The notes under the pieces were generated by a model. That model made no database searches, had not been told where the DNA came from, and saw nothing but the letters and a program-made list of their open reading frames with translations. 64,000 nt of DNA from Sphingomonas sp. AR_OL41. Its GTDB lineage: Bacteria; Pseudomonadota; Alphaproteobacteria; Sphingomonadales; Sphingomonadaceae. The stretch covers positions 62,001 to 126,000 of the forward strand of contig NZ_JARYTI010000007.1 in the NCBI RefSeq assembly GCF_029911635.1, written 5' to 3'. Numbering within the stretch: the stretch's first letter is position 1; the number at the start of each line of letters is the position of its first letter. Shown in pieces: positions 44,821 to 53,835 of this stretch. The translations under genes and the position numbers were made by a program.

Positions 44821-44845
44821 CAATCGGACAGAAATGATCCGATTG
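44821..44845. promoter_or_regulatory. 8-bp inverted repeat upstream of the suf operon, probable Rrf2 operator
   Basis: CAATCGGA (44821-44828) and TCCGATTG (44838-44845) form an inverted repeat with a 9-base spacer, 8 bp before the leftward regulator start. Size and place suit an autoregulatory operator overlapping the promoter or ribosome site. Confidence 0.6.
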
Positions 44846-44918
44846 CCATGTGGGCGCTGCACGCCGATGGGTCAACCCACTTCTTATAACTCCCCGGCAC
44901 GGGGAGGTATCGAGAAAG

Positions 44919-45776
44919 TCAGGTCCGGCTCACCAGCGGACTCACCCGATCGCCCAGCGCGGTGCGTTGCGCGGTGACGAGCTGCGACAACAATGTCGGC
45001 TCGGCGTGGAACTGGCGCGGCGTCATGCCGGTGAACTGCTTGACCTCGCGGATCATGTGCGACTGGTCGTAAAAGCCGCGCTCGATCACATCGTCCAGCG
45101 TCTCGACTTCGGAAGCGAGCGCCACCGCCGCCTTGAGCGCACGATATTTGCGCGCCAGCATCTTGGGCGGCGCGCCGTACATCGCCTTGCACTTGCGCTC
45201 GACCTGGCGCCGCGACAGCCCGGTGATCGCGATCAGATCGTCCATCGCCGGCGAGGGCGAATCGGCCAACCAGCCATCGACCTGACGCACAAAGCGCAGC
45301 GCGCCGGTGCAGCGTTCCTGAATCAGATAGCGCACCAGCGGCTCGGCGATCGCGGCGCATTGCTCGACCGTCGTCGCCTGGTCGAACGCCCCATAAGCCG
45401 CGCGCAGGCGAGCAGCGCCGAACAGACCGATCGCATCGACGGTACGATTGAGCATGCTCGACGCGTCGATGCCGAGCATCGCGGTCCACCCCGCCGCCGT
45501 CAGCCCCATGCCGAACAGCCGCAGCGGCCCGATCGCCCGACCCTTGACCGGCCCGCAGGTCGGCCCGAGCACATGAATCTCGGTCGATGGCTGCACCACC
45601 CCGTCGGCAAAGGCATATTGCGATGCGCCCGGCGAAAGACGGAAACGCAATTGCGCATAGTCGGCGCGCTCGACGTCCTCGAATATGGGAACATCGGCAC
45701 GGAAGTAATAGAAAAGCGTGATATATTCGGTCAGGTCTGCGGCCGGGACCGCATAGTCCAGCTGGATATCGACCAC
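44919..45776 (-). CDS. AraC-family transcriptional regulator
   Basis: A regulator of about 285 residues. The C-terminal AraC/XylS DNA-binding domain is seen in GLSRRQVERKCKAMYGAPPKMLARKYRALKAAVAL (in part GLSRRQVERKCKAMYG) and the second helix-turn-helix FYDQSHMIREVKQFTGMTPRQF. The N-terminal part is a cupin-like sensing domain. The start is uncertain: GTG at 45776 gives MVDIQLDYAVPAADL, the usual family opening, while longer in-frame starts (45857, 45911) would read through a strong hairpin. It is divergent from pyrD. The target genes are unknown. Confidence 0.85.
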   Translation of the reverse strand: MVDIQLDYAVPAADLTEYITLFYYFRADVPIFEDVERADYAQLRFRLSPGASQYAFADGVVQPSTEIHVLGPTCGPVKGRAIGPLRLFGMGLTAAGWTAMLGIDASSMLNRTVDAIGLFGAARLRAAYGAFDQATTVEQCAAIAEPLVRYLIQERCTGALRFVRQVDGWLADSPSPAMDDLIAITGLSRRQVERKCKAMYGAPPKMLARKYRALKAAVALASEVETLDDVIERGFYDQSHMIREVKQFTGMTPRQFHAEPTLLSQLVTAQRTALGDRVSPLVSRT

Positions 45777-45838
45777 GATGAGCGCCCCGTTCTTTTCTAT
45801 GCGACACAGACTAACCTGTTTAGCCGCCAAAGAAAAGT

Positions 45839-45864
45839 GGCCCGGATGGTTACCCATCCGGGCC
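45839..45864. terminator. strong hairpin in the AraC-pyrD intergenic region
   Basis: GGCCCGGATGG pairs with CCATCCGGGCC around a short GTTAC loop. Leftward it is followed by ACTTTTCTTT, a fair T-tract, so it could end a short leftward transcript that starts somewhere before 45990, or act as an attenuator in the AraC leader. No protein or tRNA fits the 140 bp beyond it. Confidence 0.5.
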
Positions 45865-46008
45865 AAAGTGAAAGAGCCTCCCGTCAGGGAACCTCTTCGG
45901 GTCGCAAGCATGGTCTAGCCCCGGTCCGACCTGCTGTATTGGATGAAAACGCCAAGATCGCGCAGATCGCTTTGACCCGCCGCACCACGGCTGGCAGGGG
46001 AGCGCGCG

Positions 46009-47049
46009 ATGGTTTTTCCGATGATCCGCCCCGCGCTGTTCGCGCTCGATGCCGAGCGCGCACACGGCCTGACGATCGCCGCGCTGGCCGCTTGGGGCGG
46101 GCGCGGCGCCGCCGGCCCGGTTAACCATCCACGGCTCGCAACCACCGTCGCGGGCCTGGATTTCGCCAATCCGGTCGGCCTCGCCGCCGGGGTCGACAAG
46201 GACGGCCGCGCGATCGACGGCTTTTTCGGGCTGGGTTTCGGCAGCGTCGAGATCGGCACGCTCACCCCGCTGCCGCAACCCGGCAACCCGCAACCGCGGC
46301 TGTTCCGGCTGGTCGAGGATGCCGCAGTGATCAACCGCATGGGCTTCAACAATGGCGGCCTCGCCGCCGCGCTGCCGCGCGCGCTCGCCGCGAAACGCCG
46401 CGGGCGGCTCGGCATCAATGTCGGCGCCAACAAGCACGCCACCGATCGCATCGCCGACTATGTCGCCGGGGTCGAGCAGGCGGCGCGGATCGCCGACTAT
46501 GTCACGATCAACATCAGTTCGCCCAACACGCCGGGCCTGCGTGACCTGCAGCACGGCGCCGCGCTCGCCGAGCTGCTTGCCGCCGCCGATGCCGCGCGGC
46601 GCCTGCCGATCCAGCGCCCGCCGCTGTTCCTCAAGGTTGCCCCCGATCTCGCACCGGCCGAGATCGATTCGATCGCCCGCACCGCGATCGAACATGGCGT
46701 CGACGCGCTGATCATCGGCAACACCACCGTCTCGCGCCCTGCGCTCCACTCATCGCTCGCCGATGAAACCGGTGGACTGTCGGGCGCACCGCTCGCTCGG
46801 CTGGCACGCCAGCGGCTGGCCGATTTTCGCACCGCGACCGGCGGCGACATCGCGCTGATCGCCGTCGGCGGGATCGATTCGGGAGCCGAGGCCTATGCCC
46901 GCATCCGCGCCGGGGCGAGCCTGGTGCAGCTTTACAGCGCTTTGGTGTTCCACGGCCCGGGCCTGGCGCGGCGCATTGCGCACGATCTGTCGGCGCTGCT
47001 GGCGCGCGACGGCTTCGCCAATGTCGCCGACGCGGTCGGCACCGGTTGA
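46009..47049 (+). CDS. pyrD: dihydroorotate dehydrogenase, quinone type
   Basis: A 346-residue class 2 enzyme of pyrimidine synthesis that oxidises dihydroorotate at the membrane using quinone. It has the N-terminal helix that docks to the membrane (PALFALDAERAHGLTI), FANPVGLAAGVDKDG, GFGSVEIGTLTP, FNNGG, NISSPNTPGLRDLQ (with the catalytic Ser in the loop), LKVAPDL and IIGNTTVSRP. ATG at 46009 or 46021 may be the start. The product is complete. It is followed by ggt, 32 bp on. Confidence 0.96.
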   Translation: MVFPMIRPALFALDAERAHGLTIAALAAWGGRGAAGPVNHPRLATTVAGLDFANPVGLAAGVDKDGRAIDGFFGLGFGSVEIGTLTPLPQPGNPQPRLFRLVEDAAVINRMGFNNGGLAAALPRALAAKRRGRLGINVGANKHATDRIADYVAGVEQAARIADYVTINISSPNTPGLRDLQHGAALAELLAAADAARRLPIQRPPLFLKVAPDLAPAEIDSIARTAIEHGVDALIIGNTTVSRPALHSSLADETGGLSGAPLARLARQRLADFRTATGGDIALIAVGGIDSGAEAYARIRAGASLVQLYSALVFHGPGLARRIAHDLSALLARDGFANVADAVGTG

Positions 47050-47081
47050 CGTAGCGGCCTCCCCCGCTACGCTTTACGACG

Positions 47082-48800
47082 ATGATCACCCGCTTCTTCG
47101 CTTTCGCCCTGCTCATGCTGTTCCCGCTGGCCGTCCAGGCGCAGGGCATGGTCAGTTCCGCCGATCCGCGCGCCAGCGCCGCCGGCGTCGAGATCCTCAA
47201 GGCCGGCGGCAGCGCGACCGATGCCGCGATCGCAACGATGCTCGCACTGAACGTGGTCGAGCCACAGAGTTCGGGCATCGGCGGCGGCGCCTTCATCGTC
47301 CATCATGACGGCAAGCGCGGCACACTGGCGACCTTCGACGGCCGCGAGGCCGCCCCCAAGGCCGCCGACACGCACTGGTTCTATGGCCCCGACGGTAAAC
47401 CGCTGACGATCTTCACCGCCGTGCCCGGCGGCCGCAGCGCCGGCGTGCCGGGCGATCTGCGCGCCATGGCGCTTGCGCATCAGCGCTATGGCCGCCTGCC
47501 CTGGGCGCGGCTGTTCGCCCCGGCGATCCGCCTTGCGCGTGACGGTTTTGCCGTGACACCTCGGCTGCACAATATCATCGGCAATTTCAGCCGGCACGTC
47601 GATCCCTGGGCACAGGGCCACTTCCTTGGCGCCGATGGCCAGCCGCTGCCGGTCGGCGCGATCCTGAAAAGCCCCGAACAGGCGGCGCTTTTCACCCGCA
47701 TCGCGCGGCGTGGTCCGACCGCCTTCTATACCGGCCCAACCGCGCAGCGACTCGTCGCCGCAGTCAATGGCGCAACGCATAACCCGTCCAAGATGACGCT
47801 GGCCGATCTCGCCGGCTACCGCGCGAAGGAACGCGCGCCCGTCTGCGGGACCTATCGCAACTATCGCATCTGCGGCATGGGCCCGCCCTCCTCGGGCGGC
47901 GTCGCGGTGCTGCAGATTCTCAAGCAGCTCGAACGCTTCGACATGGCAGCGCTGGGCAAGGACAGCCCGGTCGCCTGGCACCTGTTCGCCGAGTCCGAGC
48001 GCCTCGCTTATGCCGATCGCGACATGTATCTCGGCGATCCCGATCATGTCACGGTGCCGGTCAAGGGTTTGATCGACCCGCACTATCTTGCCGCGCGCTC
48101 GGCGCTGATCTCGCCCGACGCGACGATGGCGACGGTCACCGCCGGGTCGCCCGCGGGTGCCCCGCCGCGCGTCAAGGCACCGAACGCCGATGTGCCCGGT
48201 ACGACCGATCTGGTCGCGGTCGATCGCCGGGGCAATGTCGCAGAAGTGACGACCACGATCGAAAGCCCGTTCGGCTCGGGCCTGTCGGTCGATGGCGTGA
48301 TGCTCAACAACGAGCTGACCGATTTCGACTTCGTGCCCGAGCGCGACGGCTATCTCGTCGCCAACCGCGTGCAGGGCGGCAAGCGCCCGCGCAGCTCGAT
48401 GTCGCCGACGATCGTCTACGACGCCAGGGGCAAGGTGCGCATCGCCCTCGGCGCGGCGGGCGGCTCGACGATCATCGCGCAGGTATCCAAGGCGCTGGTC
48501 GCCGTGCTCGACTGGAACATGTCGGCGCAGGATGCCATCGCGCTCGGGCTGCTCTATGCGCCGGGCCACACTGCGGTCGCCGAGAAGGGCACCCAGCTCG
48601 AAGCGATGGTGCCTGCACTACGACAACTCGGCGAATCAGTGCAGATTGCCCCGCTCGGGCTAAAGGCCAATGCGATCGAGCGCGTCGGCGGCCGCTGGGT
48701 CGGCGCCGCCGACCCACGCAGCGAGGGCGTTGCGATCGGTGAGGACGGCAGCGTCACGACCATCGTCCGCGCCGGTGCGCAGATCCGCCCGCCCGAATGA
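47082..48800 (+). CDS. ggt: gamma-glutamyltransferase
   Basis: A 572-residue periplasmic enzyme with a signal peptide (ITRFFAFALLMLFPLAVQA). The autocatalytic cleavage site is before T374 in PGTTDLVAVD, which becomes the nucleophile of the small subunit. Upstream are GIGGGAFIV and DGREAAP, which bind the gamma-glutamyl group, and downstream SPFGSGLSVDGVMLNNELTDF (in part GVMLNNELTDF) and the GAAGGSTII loop. It breaks down glutathione and other gamma-glutamyl compounds. It follows pyrD by 32 bp and may share its transcript. Confidence 0.95.
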   Translation: MITRFFAFALLMLFPLAVQAQGMVSSADPRASAAGVEILKAGGSATDAAIATMLALNVVEPQSSGIGGGAFIVHHDGKRGTLATFDGREAAPKAADTHWFYGPDGKPLTIFTAVPGGRSAGVPGDLRAMALAHQRYGRLPWARLFAPAIRLARDGFAVTPRLHNIIGNFSRHVDPWAQGHFLGADGQPLPVGAILKSPEQAALFTRIARRGPTAFYTGPTAQRLVAAVNGATHNPSKMTLADLAGYRAKERAPVCGTYRNYRICGMGPPSSGGVAVLQILKQLERFDMAALGKDSPVAWHLFAESERLAYADRDMYLGDPDHVTVPVKGLIDPHYLAARSALISPDATMATVTAGSPAGAPPRVKAPNADVPGTTDLVAVDRRGNVAEVTTTIESPFGSGLSVDGVMLNNELTDFDFVPERDGYLVANRVQGGKRPRSSMSPTIVYDARGKVRIALGAAGGSTIIAQVSKALVAVLDWNMSAQDAIALGLLYAPGHTAVAEKGTQLEAMVPALRQLGESVQIAPLGLKANAIERVGGRWVGAADPRSEGVAIGEDGSVTTIVRAGAQIRPPE

Positions 48801-48846
48801 TTCACGACATGCGCAGCCGAACACGGCGCGCCCCTCCCCGGGAGAG

Positions 48847-50637
48847 ATGACTTTGCGAACGCTCGAACACTTCCCCAATCTCGTCACCATGTTCCTCACG
48901 CGCGCGCGGGAAAAGGGCGATGCGCCGTTCCTGTGGCACAAGGCCGGCGGCAGCTGGGTCTCGACCAGCTGGGCCGAGGCGGCACACCAGGTGGCAAGCC
49001 TCGCCACGGGTCTGAAGGCAATCGGCCTGGCGCCGGGCGACCGCGTCATGCTGGTCAGCGAGAACCGGCCCGAATGGTGCATCAGCGATCTCGCGATTAT
49101 GGCTGCCGGCTGCATCACCGTGCCCACCTACACCACCAACACCGAGCGCGACCACGCCCACATCATCGAGAACAGCGGTGCCAAGGCGGTGATCGTGTCG
49201 ACCGCCAAGCTCGCGCGGACGCTCCTGCCTGCGGCGATCCGCGCCTCCGACGCCAAGATCGTGATCGGCATGGAGGATCTGCGCATTGGCCAGAGCGGCA
49301 GCCTCGACGTTCATGGCTGGGGCAAGCTGATCGCCGACCACGCCACCGACCCATCGGCGCTGGTGATTACCGCGACACGCGAGGACACGGCGTGCATCAT
49401 CTACACCTCGGGCACGGGCGGCGCGCCGCGCGGCGTGATGCAACATCACGGTGCGATCCTGCACAATGTCAACGGCTGCTGCACCGTTATCTCGGAGGAT
49501 TTCGGCTGGGACGACGAGGTCTTCCTGTCGTTCCTCCCATTGAGCCACGCCTATGAACATAGCGGCGGCCAGCACTTCCCGATCGGGCTCGGCGGGCAGA
49601 TCTATTATGCGGAAGGGCTCGACAAGCTCGCCGCCAATATCGAGGAAACGCGCCCGACGATCATGGTCGTGGTGCCGCGCCTGTTCGAGGTGCTGCGCAC
49701 ACGCATCACCAAGTCGGTCGAAAAGCAGGGCAAGCTCTCCAGCTACCTGCTCGACCAGGCGCAGCGCGTCGGCGCCAAGGCCTATGACGGCAAGCTCTCG
49801 CTGCGCGACCAGCCGATGCGGCTGCTGGTCAATGCGACGCTCAAGCCCAAGATCCAGCAACGCTTTGGCGGGCGGATCAAGGCGATGGTGTCGGGCGGCG
49901 CGCCGTTGACGCCCGAGGTCGGCATCTTCTTCCAGTCGCTTGGTCTGACGTTCCTGCAGGGCTATGGCCAGACCGAGGCAGCGCCGGTCATCTCGTGCAA
50001 CCGTCCCTCGGTCGGCCTGCGCATGGACACCGTCGGCCCGCCGCTCGTCAATACCGAGGTGCGCATCGCCGAGGACGGCGAGATCCTCGTGCGCGGCGAA
50101 CTGGTGATGCACGGCTATTGGAACAACCAGGCCGAGACTGACCGCGTGCTGAAGGACGGCTGGCTGCACACGGGCGATATCGGGTTGATCGACGACAAGG
50201 GCCGGATCAAGATCACCGACCGCAAGAAGGACATCATCGTCAACGACAAGGGCGACAATGTCGCGCCGCAAAAGGTCGAGGGCATGCTGACGCTGCAGCC
50301 CGAGATCGTCCAGGCGATGATCTATGGCGATCGCAAGCCCTATATGGTCGCGGTGTTGGTGCCCGATCCCGAATGGACGCAGGAATGGTGCGCGAAGAAC
50401 GGCGATGCCTGCGACTTCAAGCGGTTGGCGGAGAACAGCGAATACCGCACCGAACTCGGCCACGCGGTCGAACGCGTCAACAATGACCTGTCGGTGACCG
50501 AGCGGATCCGGCGCTTCATCCTCGCCGATGGTCCGTTCACGATCGAGAACGAGCAGCTGACGCCCAGCCTCAAGATCCGTCGCCACATCCTGAAAGAGGT
50601 TTACGGGCCTAGACTGGACGCCCTGTACAAGGGCTGA
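48847..50637 (+). CDS. AMP-dependent long-chain acyl-CoA synthetase
   Basis: A 596-residue AMP-forming ligase of the FAA1 type. It has the phosphate loop YTSGTGGAPRGVMQHHG, where the third residue after TSGT is G rather than the usual T-G-x-P-K, then LPLSHAYEHSGG, GYGQTEAAPVISCNRP, WLHTGDIGLIDDKGRIKITDRKKD (in part HTGDIGLIDDKGR), and the C-terminal lysine region ENEQLTPSLKIRR. It activates fatty acids to acyl-CoA. ATG at 48847 follows GGGAGAG. The gene stands alone between ggt and a terminator. Confidence 0.93.
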   Translation: MTLRTLEHFPNLVTMFLTRAREKGDAPFLWHKAGGSWVSTSWAEAAHQVASLATGLKAIGLAPGDRVMLVSENRPEWCISDLAIMAAGCITVPTYTTNTERDHAHIIENSGAKAVIVSTAKLARTLLPAAIRASDAKIVIGMEDLRIGQSGSLDVHGWGKLIADHATDPSALVITATREDTACIIYTSGTGGAPRGVMQHHGAILHNVNGCCTVISEDFGWDDEVFLSFLPLSHAYEHSGGQHFPIGLGGQIYYAEGLDKLAANIEETRPTIMVVVPRLFEVLRTRITKSVEKQGKLSSYLLDQAQRVGAKAYDGKLSLRDQPMRLLVNATLKPKIQQRFGGRIKAMVSGGAPLTPEVGIFFQSLGLTFLQGYGQTEAAPVISCNRPSVGLRMDTVGPPLVNTEVRIAEDGEILVRGELVMHGYWNNQAETDRVLKDGWLHTGDIGLIDDKGRIKITDRKKDIIVNDKGDNVAPQKVEGMLTLQPEIVQAMIYGDRKPYMVAVLVPDPEWTQEWCAKNGDACDFKRLAENSEYRTELGHAVERVNNDLSVTERIRRFILADGPFTIENEQLTPSLKIRRHILKEVYGPRLDALYKG

Positions 50638-50647
50638 AACCTCCTCC

Positions 50648-50665
50648 CCCCCGGCGTGCCGGGGG
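50648..50665. terminator. hairpin between convergent acyl-CoA synthetase and M16 protease genes
   Basis: CCCCCGG and CCGGGGG flank a CGTG loop, 10 bp after the synthetase stop and 14 bp from the protease stop. It can serve both strands; no long T-run is present. Confidence 0.7.
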
Positions 50666-50678
50666 TAGGAAATCAGGG

Positions 50679-53555
50679 TTATTTCGCCTTCGGGACGACC
50701 TGCATCGTCCAGTCGTTCTCGGGCTTGAGATATTTGGCGGCGGTCGCCTGCAAGTCCGCGGCGGTCGCCGCGGCAACGTCCTGGTAAACGCTGCGGACTG
50801 CCTGGATCCGCGCCGGGTCGAAGGTCGCCCCGGCGAGCTGGTTCATCCAGAACTGGTTGCCGGTCGACTGGCGCAGGATCAGCTGCGTCATCGGCCCAAT
50901 CGTGCGCTTCAGTTCGTCGTCGCTGACCGGATGGGCAACGAGATCGGCGGCAATCTCACGAGCCAGCTTGAAGAACAGCGGCAGGTTCTCCGGCGCTACC
51001 TGGCCGATCGCGACCATGCGACCGCCGGCGGGCGAACCGACCGGCCAATCGTTGGAGACGTTCGGGCTGTAACTCGCGCCAGCCTCGGAGCGGAGCCGAT
51101 CGAACAGCCGGTCGGAGAAGATGTTGGCGAGAATCTCGAGCCGGCGCGATTCATCGATCCCGCCGATGCCGCCACCCGTCGGCCAGGCGATCACGGCGAC
51201 CGCGCGATCCTTCGCGCCGTCATGCGTGCGCACCACCGGCGTCGTGACATGTGCCGGGAACCGCACCGGCGGTGGTGCCATGTTGCTGCCGGTTCGCGCC
51301 GGCAGGGCGCCGAAACTCTTCGCTACCGCCTCGACCGTCTTGTCGGCGTTGATGTCACCGAACACCGAAACCTCGATCGGCCCGCTGGCCAGCAACGGCG
51401 CCCATAGCGCCTTGAACGCTTCGGGCGTGGCGGCAGCGATGTCCGCGCGCGGCGGCGTGCCCCAGCGCGGATCGCCATCATGCAGCAATGATTCGAGATC
51501 GCGTCCGAGCACCTGATCGGGCGACGAATCGAGCGAGTCATAGGTCGACGACAGATAGGTCCGCGCCCGCAGCACCGGGTTGGGGTCCCAGCCCGGCACC
51601 GCCAGTTTCGCCGCGAACAGCCGCAGCTGATCCTCGAGATCGGCCGGCGAGGTCATCGCCCCCATCGTGAAGGCGTCGTCGTCGATCGCGAAGTCGAAGC
51701 CCATCCGGCGCCCGGCGGTCATCTGGTCGAGGTCGCCCTGCTTGAGCGCTCCGATGCCGCTCTGCATCAGCGCGAGCGGGGCCGGCCAGATCGGCGAGCG
51801 CCGATCGGCCGGCAGCGCGCCATAGCCGCCGCCGAAGCGCACGCGGACATAGACGCGGCTCGCTTCGGAACTCGAACTGTTGAGCAATAGCCGCACGCCA
51901 TTGGCAAAGGTGACGCGCTCCAGCTTGAGCTCGAACAGGTCGAGCTTCTCGCGGCTGGCGACGACGCCCGGCTTGCCGAGCTTTGGCAATTTGGAGAAGC
52001 CGACCGACGCCTGCGCAGCACGCGCGCCGCTGCCCTTGACGGTGCCGTTGATCGCGGCGGCCAGCTTCGTCGCAAGACCGTCGGCTGGCGTGTGGACGTT
52101 CAGCACGGCACGCGTCGTCACGCCCTTGAACACGCGCTGCGTCGCCGCGAAAACGCGCGCCGGCGAGAACATGCCCTTGCGCTTGGCATCGAGGAACACG
52201 CCGTTGATCGTCGCGGCCGATGTCGTGGTTTCGCGGATGTCGACCGCCTGGACCATGTCGTCGGCGAGCTTCGACCCGGCATCGACCTGCGCGGTCTGCA
52301 TCATGGTGCGGAACGACTGGCCGCGCTCGGCCAGCTCCTGGTCGATCTCGGCCTTGGATGGCGGTGCGGACAGCGCATCGGCAATGACCGCGCGCGCGTC
52401 CTTCAGCGCGGCTTCCCAATCGTCGCCGACCGGCTGGACCGACAGGAAGGTGCCGTTGATCGAGCGCGCAAGATCGTCGAGCGAGACCTGCGCAACGAGA
52501 TAGCTGGCACCGGCACGGGCGCGGCGCTCGAGCCGGCGATTGATCACGTCGAGCGCAACCTGGTCGACGAGCCGGTCCTGGTTGAAGATCACCGTGTCGT
52601 CATTGTACTTCCACGGGCGCAGCGTGACCGAGCGTACGAGCACCGGCAGGCCGGGTTCGACGACCGCCGCAGTCGACGGCTCGACCGGCGCGGGTTTGCC
52701 GAAATCGGGTTCCGCCGGCTTGGGGCCAATGCCCTGCCAGCCACCGAAATGCTGCGCGACGAGCTTTTCGAACAATGCCGGATCCATGTCGCCGGACACG
52801 ACGACCACGGCACGCTCGGGCCGGTACCAGCGGTCGTGGAAGGCACGTACCGTATCGGCGGTGGCGGCGTTGAGCGTCTCCAGCGTACCGATCGGCTGGC
52901 GCTGCGACAGCGGCTGGCCGGCAAACAGGGTGGAGAACATCGTATCGCCGAAATGCGTCTGCGGCCCGAGGCTCTCGCGCCGCTCGGCCAGCACCGCGGG
53001 CCGCTCGGCATTGAGCGCCGCCGATGTGATATTGGGTTTGGTGACCATGCCGGCGAGAATCTTCATGCTCTCGTCGAGTCCGCCCTCGGTCGCGCTGGGC
53101 AGGTCGAGCTTGTAGGTCGTACCGGTAAAGGTCGTCTCGGCATTATTGTCCGAGCCGAAGGTCGCGCCGAAACGCTGCCAGATGCGCTTGGCCTCGCCAT
53201 CCGGCACATATTCGGAGCCGCGGAACGAGAGATGCTCGATGAGATGGGCGTAGCCGCGCTCGCCATCGGTCTCCATCAAGGAGCCGGCGTCGATGCGGAC
53301 ACGGATCGAAACCTGCCCCGGCGGCACGCCGTTGCGGCGTACGGCATAGCGCACGCCATTGCTGAGCGTGCCGAAGCGCCATGCCGGATCGGGCGCGATG
53401 TCGCTGCCGCGGTAGAGCCACGCGCTGCGATCGACGATGTAGCGCTCGGCGGCGCCATGGGCGGCGGCACCCTCCTGGCCAATTGCCTGGGGCGCGATGG
53501 CGACGAGCAGCGGGGCGGCGAGAAGGACGCGGAATACGCGAGAGGCAAGGTTCAT
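50679..53555 (-). CDS. M16-family zinc protease with duplicated halves, exported
   Basis: A 958-residue protein with a signal peptide (NLASRVFRVLLAAPLLVAI). The inverted zinc motif HxxEH is H104-LI-E107-H108 in GYAHLIEHLSFRG, with the distal Glu in the following DNNAETTF stretch. A second, degenerate M16 half follows from about residue 540, lacking HxxEH, as in PqqL/YhjJ-like proteins. The leftward gene is 120 bp from its neighbours and probably monocistronic. It likely degrades peptides in the periplasm. Confidence 0.93.
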   Translation of the reverse strand: MNLASRVFRVLLAAPLLVAIAPQAIGQEGAAAHGAAERYIVDRSAWLYRGSDIAPDPAWRFGTLSNGVRYAVRRNGVPPGQVSIRVRIDAGSLMETDGERGYAHLIEHLSFRGSEYVPDGEAKRIWQRFGATFGSDNNAETTFTGTTYKLDLPSATEGGLDESMKILAGMVTKPNITSAALNAERPAVLAERRESLGPQTHFGDTMFSTLFAGQPLSQRQPIGTLETLNAATADTVRAFHDRWYRPERAVVVVSGDMDPALFEKLVAQHFGGWQGIGPKPAEPDFGKPAPVEPSTAAVVEPGLPVLVRSVTLRPWKYNDDTVIFNQDRLVDQVALDVINRRLERRARAGASYLVAQVSLDDLARSINGTFLSVQPVGDDWEAALKDARAVIADALSAPPSKAEIDQELAERGQSFRTMMQTAQVDAGSKLADDMVQAVDIRETTTSAATINGVFLDAKRKGMFSPARVFAATQRVFKGVTTRAVLNVHTPADGLATKLAAAINGTVKGSGARAAQASVGFSKLPKLGKPGVVASREKLDLFELKLERVTFANGVRLLLNSSSSEASRVYVRVRFGGGYGALPADRRSPIWPAPLALMQSGIGALKQGDLDQMTAGRRMGFDFAIDDDAFTMGAMTSPADLEDQLRLFAAKLAVPGWDPNPVLRARTYLSSTYDSLDSSPDQVLGRDLESLLHDGDPRWGTPPRADIAAATPEAFKALWAPLLASGPIEVSVFGDINADKTVEAVAKSFGALPARTGSNMAPPPVRFPAHVTTPVVRTHDGAKDRAVAVIAWPTGGGIGGIDESRRLEILANIFSDRLFDRLRSEAGASYSPNVSNDWPVGSPAGGRMVAIGQVAPENLPLFFKLAREIAADLVAHPVSDDELKRTIGPMTQLILRQSTGNQFWMNQLAGATFDPARIQAVRSVYQDVAAATAADLQATAAKYLKPENDWTMQVVPKAK

Positions 53556-53835
53556 GACGCGCAACCTAGGGGGGTGGTCGGAGACTGGCAACGCCCGTGA
53601 GACACGCGTCTTGCTTTCGCGCGGCTGAACCGGGTTTGCGACGGTCTCGCGGCATATGCGTACATCACCGGAGAGATCGCGCAGACAGGGTCGGATATTC
53701 CCATCTTCCCGCCATGATTTCGACCAACTGTCGGGCTAGCCCCGGGACAGTCATCTTGGACAAGTTCTAGCAACGGTGGCCGGCGCCGGGTTACGCGGAG
53801 GGGGAAGGCTCGGCCCGGGGTGTGTGGAGGCAATA

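Noticed and set aside
45870-46005. Short hairpin-rich stretch considered as a tRNA or 6S RNA
   Set aside because: No cloverleaf with a GTTC-type T-loop and no CCA-ready end could be drawn; 6S-like central bulge not evident.
48802-50586. Leftward frame of 594 codons opposite the acyl-CoA synthetase
   Set aside because: Antisense shadow rich in Asp/Arg/His with no recognisable motif.
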